This document shows, one piece after another, positions 10,514 through 21,160 of a stretch of DNA of 64,000 bases. Each line of letters opens with the position of its first letter. Position 1 is the stretch's first letter. Position numbers and translations under genes: made by a program. This DNA comes from Ectocarpus siliculosus (Eukaryota; Sar; Phaeophyceae; Ectocarpales; Ectocarpaceae). The notes beneath the pieces are model-generated. The model saw only the letters and a list, made by a program, of their open reading frames with translations, made no database searches and was not told the DNA's origin. The DNA is taken from the NCBI GenBank assembly GCA_000310025.1, contig FN649740.1, forward strand, positions 838,336 through 902,335. Reading direction: 5' to 3'.

Positions 10514-12556
10514 GAGACGCCACCTGTTAGGTGTGACGGCGTGATGTGTGTGAAGGCGGAGAGCGGACGGATGGGCGAACTCCCTATTAGTCTGCCTTGA
10601 TCTTGTGGGGGTCGTCGTCGCTCGGCACGCACGTCTAGGGTCTCCGCCAAACCACTCCGAGAACGAGGCTTGTATGTCCGAATCCTGGTTCAGTTGACGA
10701 AGCTGTTGCGTGTGCTGAGTCCGTTGCGGGGCCTGCTGATGGAGATTGAGACTGCACCTCCTCTCGGTTTTCTAAGTGTACCACCAGTACACACCTATTA
10801 ATTGTATGTTCTATTGTAAGGTCACGGGTTCTATTGTGGTGGGTAGTAGTTGTTGTTGTTATTGTTGTCTTCACATTAAACTCTGGTAGGGGTAGGGAGT
10901 CGATCTCGAACTCTCTCGCGTCTTTTATTTACCTATCGATCGTTCGATCAGTCGGACGAGGGTTCGACGGAGTGTAGAAAACGCTCTGTTTGTTCCGTTA
11001 GACCGTGGCGGAGCGGGCTATTTAATAGGGGTTCTTGGAAAATTCTTGCGTTGTAACTACTGTAATTTTAATACTTTGAGCGTGTTGTAGTGGTGAAAGG
11101 TGGATGACGAGGTGAAGCACCCAAGCAACAATGGCCGAGAAGATAGGGACACTGGCGTGTAGCACTAGTAGTGGATTCATGAAGTATTTTGATCCATGGA
11201 GTGTAGAGCGTAGTTGCGATCGTCAACGGTGCACAGCGGTTGGATGGACGATTTACTTGTACTCGGTCGCGTTACTCGTTGGATTTCGCTGCTTGGTTGC
11301 TACACGTTCCTCGTGCCATGCATGCGGCGGCGAAAGAGCGGGGGGCGGCGGCGGACGTTTCGTGGGCAGGCCGAACACAAGCAGTGGTATCGTCATGTAT
11401 TGAGATCGCCTTGCGCCCACTCGCGTACGTTTTTCTTTCCCTTAGTAGTGATTTGTTTTGTACGATGTTTTGTTGTAAGAACTGTCAAGTACACAGAACA
11501 CTAGACGAACCTGGCTGGTTCGGTTGTCGAAAGTAGATTTCGTGATTTTCTGCATTTCTGTCGAGCTGCACGGATGAAGATTATTTGGTGCGTTCTAATT
11601 ACAGTAAGAGGCACCCGGGGTAGTGTTGTGACTTGCGTTTGTTTACCCCTGCGGGCTGTTGCAAATGACTCTTGGTTGCCATGAGGGTGTTTCTCTTTTT
11701 GACGTAGGACCGAGAGAGGTTTAATTTACTTGTCTACTTTGTAGCACCGCACCGTGCTGGTGATCCCAAGCAGTTCAGCACCAGAGTTAAGTGCCCTGCT
11801 GTCGGGATATGAAAGTACGTCAAGAGTTTGACGTCTCGCGGAGAGAACGACCACATAGTACAGGAGGTGGATTTTCAACTGTTGTAGGTAAGCTGCTGTT
11901 TTTCTAGACTAGATTGAGTGACATGGGGGGAACGATGGAACCCTGTGGTGAATCAGAAGAACGACATTAAATTGCCGGCGTGCGCTTGCTCTTGCCTCAC
12001 GTCACATGCTGTTCACGGTTTACCGGAGACCAGGACACGAGCACCCGCTGGTGAACAAAAATTCCTTGCTGGAAAGCAACGTCCACCACCTTCCTAAGAG
12101 CCCTCGGCGTTTTGACCCGCTCTCTCTCTCTCTCTCTCTCCGCTACCACACATAACGACAACGTTATCTGGTTGCTGTTCCCGATGAGCCTCGGCGTGTG
12201 CTGTTGCAAACGGACGATGACACGGGCGTCTGGGTCACACCCACTCACCCTCCTTCTTGCTCTGAAGCACACACCTTAGGAGGACAGAGATTGCACCGTG
12301 ACGCTGTGGTCGCCACCGTTGACGATCTCGTCACCTGTCCTTCCTCCTAAAATACACCGAGGGGATGCGACCACTTCGCGCGAGTGGGAATCGCCCAACC
12401 TCAAAACTTGTAGAAATAAAACAGGTTTGGGTCGGTGCTTCCACAAAGCTCTAATCCACATCATGAAAGCCAGGGACATCGTATCGCCACGGAGCACCAT
12501 CCCCTCTTCAACCGTTGTTTCCTCCGGAGATACCAAATTCACCGAAAATATCACCT
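10514..12556. other. 3' flank and gene-poor region
   Basis: This begins with the presumed 3' untranslated region of the VOC/GyrI gene. No convincing exon follows. A GTTGTTGTTATTGTTGTCTT motif shared with two other sites lies at 10849-10880. A short (TC)n run lies near 12119-12140. A stretch at about 11746-11840 weakly resembles part of 5S rRNA (see findings). Confidence 0.4.
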
Positions 12557-13196
12557 CCCCCCTCTCGTCCCTTTAGCGCAACGATGTATGCCATCGGGGT
12601 TGGGTTTTCGTCGCTTGACGACGTTGTAAAACAGGCCGCACCCCCCGGTGTTTGCCATCGGGGTTGGGTTTTCGTCGGTTGGCACGATGTTGTAAAATAA
12701 GCCGATCACTTCGTGAGCTCGGCAACCAGGTTACCGCTTCTTTTTTTTTGCCTTTCGCCTTTTTTTTTTTTGGCGGTAACCATAATGGTGGTCGAGTAGA
12801 TCATGTTGTGCGGGGTCGAGAACCCTCACTCCGCGCAACGGGGGATGATCGCACCACGTTGTGTTAAAATTGGTCGGCACTCTCGAGGCAGGTTCAAAGT
12901 GCTTACAACTGTCTCTGGAAGTGGAAGCACCAGAAAATAGTTTTTTTGACATTCAAAGCTGTCATCCGTATGCAAGGAAGTAAGCACAAGATGCCGAACA
13001 CCCTTAGCAAGATGCAGCGCACCCTTGATGCGACTCGCCGAATACCTCACGGCGCTTCGCGCTTGGTGATGTGAGAGCCTGGTTCGGTGAGAGCCCGGCG
13101 TGCTCCGTCCCGGCTTTGTAGGGATGCGAGGTCAATGGTCTAACAACTACGGCATGCACGACTATGAGTACACCCCCCCCCCCCCCTCTCGTCCCT
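12557..13196 (+). mobile_element. R1 dispersed element, copy E, with target-site duplication
   Basis: A full-length R1 copy (about 12638-13180) preceded by a second, truncated 5' start (about 12585-12637). The whole insertion is flanked by the 16-bp direct repeat CCCCCCTCTCGTCCCT, at 12557-12572 on the left and 13181-13196 on the right. The non-homopolymer part, TCTCGTCCCT, makes chance unlikely. A duplication of this length and the absence of terminal inverted repeats fit target-primed retroposition (LINE/SINE-like) better than a cut-and-paste transposon. Confidence 0.8.
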
Positions 13197-15175
13197 GCAG
13201 TATTGGTGCTCAGCACATGGTCTACGATAAATTAGGACACAATAACAAGGAAGTACCTTACGTAAGCACACGTGCTTGCATCCACTGATGGCATAGTAGG
13301 TGGATGTCCATCCCGTGCCCAAAGTACAGCTCGTCCTCTTGGAAATGGTCGCTTTGTCCCCAGCACCTCCAACACTGCGTTACCAGGCTACCGTCCAAGA
13401 AAGCTCAAGAGGTCCCAAGACAGAACAATTAGGGTACGATACCAATGCAAGCTCCAAAATAGACACCCGTAACTGGCTCAACAGCGTTCCACGTAGACAA
13501 AGCGTCGGCACTCATCCCTGGGCAATTTGCGGAATAAAACGTGGTACTGTAGACCGCGTTCATGGACAACTTGCGGAATAATGCGTGTACCCGTGCACGT
13601 CGTGTGGTTTGTTTTCCTGAGACCCCCGGCTCTACCCCCCAAAACCACGACAACTCCGCGTGAAAGAACAGGAATAAAACTCCAACATGTGGAATATGCA
13701 TAGGATACATTTACCCGTGGTCACTGCTGTGAACCCGAAGCGAAATCAGTCTTTTACCAATCAGAAAACTGCGTGCCTTTGGCTCTGTGTTGTTTGCGTC
13801 AGAAGACAAAGACACCGACTGAATCCAAACAACACACGTCACATTTGTTGTGAGCGAGAATTTCCAATCGAGACCCTCCCCCCGCAAGGGGCACTGCCAC
13901 CGCTGAATCGTACCGTGTCCGATTAAAGTCGGAGATGACGTCCACCATCACCATCCGGCACCGGTGCAAAGAGACCCATAGCCTCAAATCGCCACAAGCA
14001 CCAAGCGTATGTACACGATCAGACCCACAACAGGTTTACGTGTTTTGGGTAAGGTGGCCGCATTTGCAATTCATTAATAACCGGTCTAAATTCGTCCAAG
14101 CCCGGTCGACAACAACAAGCATCTTCCCCACACCCAACGTTAACACAGGCCACCCAAAACTGGCTCTGAAAAGATCTCTCGTTTGCGTTAGCTACGCGAG
14201 GCGACATCAACGCTCCCACGTGATTGCCACGGTGCAGTGGCTCTGGCCAATCAGCAGCGTAGACCCAGCGACGACCCCGTAGGCAATCTTCGGCTCCACC
14301 CATTCCCTGCGACGAGAGTTGAAGGACGAAAAAAAGGAGTGTGACCGAAAAGCAACTTACGAGTCTCCTCGGCATTTTTACAAAAACAACAAGAACAGGC
14401 ACGCCTGTCACGCTCTGACGTTCCAACACTACCATTATCGGCATGGTATTTCCTCGTTGCCGAGAGATATCGGAGGGCGAACCAGTGAAAACCATTTGGT
14501 GCTTGTGCCTATTCTTCATCTACATAGGCACGGTGAAAGGTATTGAGAGCGCGTACTTCTACATTTGTGAAGAGAGAAACACATCGGACACAGGAACAGT
14601 GTTTGTGGGAACGGTTTGGACCATTCCGCACGTGTAGCCTGTCGCAGCAAGCTCGAAACGACATAAAACGCAACACGTGGTGCGGTAGTTCTGCTTGGAA
14701 CACGGACAAACAACGACGACTCAGCACTCAGTACTCGGCACGTTCCAAGAACTAGTGCGGCGCAACTAACCCCCTCTTCAGATATGAATCTTTTCCCGAG
14801 CTTGTGGCAAGAAAAAGCTTCGGGGATTTCGTTGCACGCAGATTAGAACACCGCATCACTTGTGTGGAAATGACCTGCAATATATTTTGGAACGTTTTTT
14901 AGGAGGGATGGGGTTGGACCTCGGTTCATCCTGGGTGGGTGGGTAGGCAATATGACGTCTGTAGCGTCGGCGCGCCGCCCATTACGGTATCCGTTCACAA
15001 CATGCCCGTGCAGCATTGTCCAACTAATAATAATAAAAAAAAGCATTGTCCAATTCTAGGGTGGCTATAGAAAAAGCCAGCACGCGGCCACCCACATACT
15101 CCGGGACACACACCGCACACGTCCGAAATGCGGTTTGGACAATGAATACGCCATGTTAGCAATCACGGTACTCAC
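13197..15175. other. gene-poor region; may hold the 3' end of the FHA gene
   Basis: The FHA-protein exon ending at 15176 has a good GTGAGT donor, so at least one further exon should lie here or beyond. I could not identify it, since no open stretch combines the right phase with FHA-like strands. No element or RNA gene was recognised. Confidence 0.35.
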
Positions 15176-18100
15176 CCATCCACCTCAGTCCCGTTAGTGC
15201 TGCCATTGTCCATGTAGGTGACCCTTCCCCCGGAGTTCATAAACATGCCATGCGTGATGGAAACCTCCGAGTCTCTGCGGAGGCTGATCCCGTGGTTCTT
15301 GAACTGGTCCCACAACGTTTCCAAAGAAACGAAAAAAAAAACATCCGAAGATATACTGTTCAGAAAATTTTCCGGACAACTGCTATTTGTACGATGGAAA
15401 TCATTGCTGAGCACCGATCAAAATTTTAACCCACATGGCATGAAACGTTACATTGAGATACTTGTGGGCAAAGGAAGTTGTGACATTTCGCGGCAAACAC
15501 AAGCAACAACGAGAAGAGCTGCGACTACTACACAGAACTGTCGTGAACAAACGTCGCTCATTATTATAGGAATGCACAGACAAGGAGCACGGCAGCTAGT
15601 CGATATGGGAGTACGTCTCGGTGCCCTCTCCCCACCCTCCGGAGAAGCACCGCCGAAAAAATCTGCAAGCGCATTTAACACAGTTATTTTGAAACATTTA
15701 CTTTTGCGCTTTTAACCGTATGAAAACATGTGCTTCGTGTAACGTTGTTTACGTACCTTCTTCCCAGTAGAGCGTCCTACTAGCCGCGCGTCCCCGTCCT
15801 CTTCCACGGTGATCTCGAACACCGAACCGTCATACGGTCCTCCGCTGATCGAAAGAGCCACCTTCGCCGTCCCTCCGGCCTCCTCTTCCTCCTCCTCCTC
15901 GACCACCTCCTCCTCTTCCTCGACCACCACCTCCTCCTCCTCCTTGTCAACCTCCACTACCGGGGACGAAACCTCGACATCCCCGCCTGCAGCGGCACCC
16001 CTCCTAGCCCTTGGCTTCGCCCTCGGCTTCGCAGTCTTGGCCTTCTTCTTGGCCTTCTTCTTTTCAGGCGGGTCGGCGGGAAGAGGCGGGATCCTGGCGC
16101 GAAGCTGTCTGCTCCTCTCGGCGATGTTCTGCCGCAGCTCAGCGCACACAGCCTCCGCGTGGCGAGTGTACCCCTTAACAATGTTTTGTAAGACGAGAGG
16201 GTGCGGGTTGGCTGGTGCTGTTTGTCTTGGGAGGTGCGCGGAGCGAGGTGGTTGAGTGTGGGCAAGACGGGCATCTATTCGACGGCCCATCTTTCCCGCG
16301 GTCATGTCCTTCTGCTCATCGAATACAATCATGTTTGGACGTTTGGACGGTGTGGGTCTCGGGATTGGCAAAAGAGAAGACGGACATGAGAAGGAAATCT
16401 GTCTCGATGATGTGTCCTTGTATGCATCGTACACACAAAAAAACAATAGTAGAGCAGGCAACGCTCTCGAATTGTGCGAGGAAACACAACGCGTAAGGTA
16501 TCGCTGCTACGCCCAACAGACTACGAGGGGAGAACGTCATCAGCAACAACCAGCAGCAAACATGCAAAGCGCTCGCCGCCGAACAGGCACGACCAGCCAG
16601 CCGCATCACCGATGTCGCTCACCTCGATCTTGGGCTGGAAGACGATGTCCAGACATTGCCACACCGTGCAGTCAGGGTCGAAACCTGTCACGTTGGACAA
16701 TGGCAAAGTCATCGTCCAAAGCTAAGTCGAACCGTGACGGGTCGTTCCCTCTACTTCACCTGCGCATCTACGATAGGGATCTCAGCAAAAAGGTTTTCTC
16801 GGCCTAATTTCTATCGCGGCCCGCAATTTCGTTGCTATTTCTCAGCGTGTTCTGTTTCTCCCGCCACCCCCTGGTCCTGTGTCTCTCACGTTTGTGAAGC
16901 TCTGTGATGACGCTCTCCGAAAGCTTGGGAATATTCTGTCAATCCGGAACCGACGAGCAAACGGCACGCGAACGGGAAATTACAGAGCGGCACAACAGCG
17001 AAAAAATACAAATAAGTGAAAGAGAGAATAGATAGTAATACGAAAGCAATAAGCGTACAGATATTGGACCGAAAGCATGGGGGGGAAAGGTAAACGAATC
17101 AACCAATGCAGAGTTAGACCAAGACCATTTTCAAACCGATGTGAAAAAACCGAACGGTTCGAAGACAATCAACACTAGTTGAAAAAGGAAGGCTTTTGAA
17201 AGGAAACCTCCACGCGCACAACATCACTCAGCCCTGTCGGGATTAAAAAATGACACAATACTATCTTGTTGTTGTTGTTGTTGTTGTCTTCACATTATGA
17301 ATCGTTCTGATCTACTTTTCATTGTCCGTACTCATCAAACACGTGACCGAGCGATATATGTTGCGCATAAAATGAACCACACAAACAGAGATAACGCTAG
17401 CATTCGAGAAATTTCCAGTACCCAACGCTCGTTTGTGGTCTGTAGCCGGCCACAACAGTGCTTTATAGGGAGTTACACCAACACAATAAATGTTGTTCTG
17501 GTTGTTGACTTCGGAAACGTTGTGATTTTCATTTTGCGAGACTGTGAAAATCGTAGAGGGCGGCGTCTTCGGCATATATCGCAATGTAGTATATCATCCA
17601 CCTCTTTAAGACCTGCCGAACGACAATACCAGCAAGTTGAGGGCATTGCCAGAACAGCAATGGCAACGCCTCGATGTCATTCTTCGTTCTCACATATCAG
17701 GTACTCTCTAGCACGAGCGGTGTATCAGGTGTCGATCTGTCAATTGACGGCTATGTCTAGCATAGTAAAGAACTAGAGCGTTACCAACCGCCGGAGACGA
17801 ACTAAGAAACTCATTCCATTTAATGCACAAAAGAACCCCACTTGTATATGGAACGCTATACTGTTGCGTTTGCTATTGGTCACACTACGCCTTTTCCCCA
17901 ACGGCAGTACCGATACCTCGATGGAAGTCGACAGCGGATAGACGTCACGCCCAGGCGCCCCGCCCCCCTTGACGGCGGACCGCATAGCACGCCCCCCGGC
18001 CCCCCTAGCGCGGCCCGTTGGCGTTTGCGCCACCGCTCCTGCTTCAACCGGCAGCGGTTCCGCCGCTACCGACAACCGAGACGAGATGCGAGCCCCCTTG

Positions 18101-20848
18101 ACGGCGGAGCGCGTTACGCGTGATCCGGCAGGCCTTCCGCCGCCCTTCGGCGTGGCTGGAACCATCCGTGGTGGGTTCCGCCCCTTCACCGCGGTGCTGT
18201 GTGTTAGAAGGTTGGGGTAAAAGTGTTAAGGCGCAAAGGTGAGGTTTTCTGCTTCCAGGCACGATGCGGCGATTGTAGCGGAGGGCAATTGGTGGGGCAT
18301 GTCACGCGTTCCGCGGGGCTAACGGCATCCTTTATGACGGCGGGGATGGAAACGTCGGGACCTCGAGACAAGCTAGCCTGATGAAGGCTGGCAGGCGTGT
18401 GTTTGGATACATGAGGGCGGTCTGGAAAACAGGGGGGCCTTATGCTTAAGGAGGACGGGAAAGCGCGATGCAGCAGCAAGACCTACAGCAGTGGTGTCAG
18501 CACCCGCAGTGCCACGGGCCAAGACAAGAATAATCCGCCTGGGCAAAACACCTTTGTCCGATTGCTGCGTACGTAGAAGACACAGCACAGGCAAACGCAA
18601 CATAACGGTATGCAGCAGCAGCAGCAGCAGCACAACAAGGTGCCGCGAGATTTTCCTCTAGTACCTCTTTGCGCAGCACTCACGCACATGCAAAATTTGC
18701 CCGAATGGATGCCTCTCCTCGTCAATTCTCCTTCCTTCCCCATTGGCTGCTGAAAGCGGCAACCATGGCAGTAATCCTACCCTAAATCAAAAATATTCAG
18801 ACGCAGAAACTGCCCAACTTTCCAGACCCAACAGCAGCATAACATGAGCACTCGGCAATACAAGGAAAATAGTGCGAAACGCTGCTAGGGGCGAACACCC
18901 AGAGGAGGTGCACGTCATCTGGTTGCAGATACCCTAATGCAGCCATACCTAAACTGTACACAATCCAGTGGGGTGCCCGAATATGGCAGTGGTGGGACAG
19001 CTGAGATTGACCGCCTTATATGGGGCAGCCGTCATATTCAATGTGCAGAACAACTTGATCTACGTCAGCCAATTTCACCCGCCGCATATAGGTCGACTGC
19101 AATAGTCAAACCGCCTTATTCGGGGACCCCCACTGCACTTGGCATCGGCCCTGACACCTGAACTGCTGCCCGCAAAAGTTAGCATTTACACCTGAACTGC
19201 TGCACAGAATAGTTAGCATTAACCGTGACATGCTGCACACAACAGACCGAACACTCACGGCATGTTCTCCTCGTCGTCCTCCTCCTCGTCCGTGTCCTCC
19301 CCGGCCTCCGCCAGCAAGACCGCGCGCTCCTCCGGGGGCACCGCCATCAGCAGCGCCGCGTTGTAGTCGTTCCCGGACATGTGGCACAGGTCCGACAGCT
19401 TCATATGTCGGAACTTGCGGTTGATCTTGTTCTTCACTCGGTCGCGAGTTCGCTTCTGCATCCGGATGTTGGACGCGTTCTCGTCCATGATTGCATCGCA
19501 CCACTCCCGGGCTGAAAAACATGCGACATTACGAAACAGTTGTTGGAGGTTTGGGAACGAGGTGGTAGGAGTGTGCGCATGCGGCAGGGAGTTGACATGC
19601 CACGTTGTCCGAAACAGAGGTTGAGAATAAGCAAGGGGTTTGTGTGCGCATGTGGCAGGGAGATGCAATACCACATTGTCCGGAACAGAGGTTGAGAATA
19701 AGGAAGGGGTGTGGGTGTGCTTGCGGCAGGGAGTTGATACATACATACGCAGAGAGGGTTCCTGTCTCTGTTCTCGGTGTTTTATGCCGGATGCGTCGTC
19801 AACCGTGACCTTGACAACTGCTGCAAGTATCTCCCCGATCCACAGCAGTGCTTCGCACGCCTCCGCCGGAACAAACAGCAGCAAATAGATGACTAGACTA
19901 GCGGCTAGTCTACGGGCGAGGAGGACGTTGACTGCGGTTTATGTGCGGACTGTCGTCACCATGACACGAAAACAACGGGTTCCGTCCGCCCCCTAGCCGA
20001 CACTTGCAGCGGAAAACCAGTCCATCTGCAAATATAATACGAAGCTCGAAAAAGTCAATTCTCCATGCTGCTGTTGTAGCTGACAAGCTACGACAGCAGC
20101 AGCAGCATGGAATTGACCCTTCCTTGTAAAGGCTAACATGCCGCACAACACTCGGGCATTTGAACAGAGAGGGAGATGAAAGATGCTCTGTGCCAAAGAT
20201 TTTGAATACTCCTGTAATACGTCTACCGGGAAACGGGACGAAAGACGTGTCACGTTATCGATAGGCAATGATCCCGTGCAAAACAAATGGTATAACTGCA
20301 CCAACTGCTGTATAATGCAACATGTGCATACCGTAGGTGACACCAAGATGGATCTCACACACCCGCTGATTTTCAAAGGTCGACCGCTCGGAGTGTGCCG
20401 AAAATGGCGGCATTGGAACCGTCCCCGTCAAGAGTTTTCCGAAAACGCACTATTTGACCGTGGAATAATCTTCGTCGAGGAGTAATCGAGCTTTGAAAAT
20501 CGCTCCAGGGTGCGTAATATCTTATGTCACCTATCTACGGTACAGCTGTAGTGAGGTGCTGTAGCCAGCCTATCCCTCTCATCTCTTACGCGGCTCTGGT
20601 TTACATGCAACCTACGAGAACTTACTCGCACCTTTCGCTTCGACCTCTTCGATGATTCGTTCAACATACTCCGTCTGCGCCTCACGCGTCGAGGGCTCCT
20701 CCACAATCGGGCAGGTGCTGCCAACGTCCTCCTCTTCGTCAAGGTGATCTGCCGCGTGGCCGTCGTCGTAGATGGTCTTGATGCTTTTAGAGGCCGCCTC
20801 TGCCTCCTGCAGTCGCCCCTTCTTCTTTATACTCCGTCGAGCCGGCAT
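15176..20848 (-). CDS. Borealin-like/FHA-domain protein (3' end not found)
   Basis: Six minus-strand exons agree in phase: 20848-20626, 19511-19259, 18196-17917, 16721-16623, 16311-15757 and 15303-15176, about 512 residues so far. The start MPARRSIKKKGR is basic, then acidic. Residues 65-125 are helical (REWCDAIMDENASNIRMQKR, then KINRKFRHMKLSDLCHM), resembling the INCENP/Survivin-binding helix of Borealin. Exon 3 repeats T/S-A-V-K-G three times in an Arg/Pro-rich context. Exon 4 gives MTLPLSNVTGF. Exon 5 has a helix, a Lys/Ala block, a long Glu run, then the start of an FHA domain (VALSISGGPYDGS, LVGRSTGKK). Exon 6 completes it with SITHGMFMNSGGRVTYMDNG and STNGT. FHA domains bind phosphothreonine, so a nuclear or chromosomal role is inferred. 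The weakest border is the 16311 acceptor; a separate FHA gene starting there is possible. Confidence 0.6.
18966..19135. mobile_element. R3, short terminal-inverted-repeat element
   Basis: A 170-bp element in intron 2 of the FHA gene. The left end CAGTGGGGTGCCCGAATATG and the reversed right end CAGTGGGGGTCCCCGAATAA form inverted termini of about 22 bp. It has no coding capacity. I saw no clear target duplication. Confidence 0.55.
19545..19740. repeat. 71-bp tandem repeat, about 2.8 units
   Basis: The landmark GCGGCAGGGA (or GTGGCAGGGA) recurs at 19581, 19652 and 19723, with CAGAGGTTGAGAATAA between. It lies in intron 1 of the FHA gene, just upstream of its acceptor. Confidence 0.8.
20054..20117. 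repeat. 64-bp inverted repeat (hairpin)
   Basis: A near-perfect hairpin. The left arm starts GTCAATTCTCCATGCTGCTG and runs into TTGTAGCT; after a loop of about four bases, AGCTACGACAGCAGCAGCAG returns through CATGGAATTGAC. The size and shape would fit a microRNA precursor or a tiny foldback element. It is in intron 1 of the FHA gene. Confidence 0.6.
20334..20533. mobile_element. R2 MITE-like element, copy 2
   Basis: A 200-bp element with inverted ends starting TAGGTGACA on both sides, followed by GATTTTCAAAG and CTCGA-like boxes. It sits in intron 1 of the FHA gene. The right arm AGCTTTGAAAATCGCTCCAG matches the copies at 40370 and 46404. Confidence 0.75.
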
Positions 20849-21160
20849 GATGGTGCGCTTCCGAGGAGGATTCCAAGACTCCCGGGACAGCCCAGAGAGA
20901 TAACGAGCGAAGCGTACGTGGCAAGGGTGCCTGGCCAGCAGGAAGAAAAGGGCACCAGCGGGAGGGACAAGACTCTCGAGCACTCAACCAATCGGCCGTT
21001 GACCAATTTCGTGGACTCGGGGTTGCAATTCACGGAGCTCCTGTATCCGTATATACCTAAATGCATGTCCGCGTCACCCCTCGGTTGTTCCGCAATTTTG
21101 GCACCCACACCTGCCGTGTAGCCGTGTACGAAGTATCTCTCTGCAGAGCAAGGCGGTATC
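20849..21160. promoter_or_regulatory. divergent promoter between the FHA gene and APH-1
   Basis: Only 312 bp separate the start codons of the minus-strand Borealin-like/FHA gene and plus-strand APH-1. Two CCAAT boxes lie 15 bp apart at 20988-20992 and 21003-21007 (AACCAATCGG and GACCAATTTC). Shared NF-Y-type control is an inference. No TATA box is evident. Confidence 0.5.

Noticed and set aside
12298-12576. Open frames on both strands just before R1 copy E
   Set aside because: No splice context or family resemblance; the plus frame ends in the target-site duplication, so it is more likely ordinary intergenic sequence.
15809-16255. Ser/Thr-run open frame on the plus strand
   Set aside because: It is the mirror of the Glu run and Lys/Ala block in the FHA gene's exon 5.
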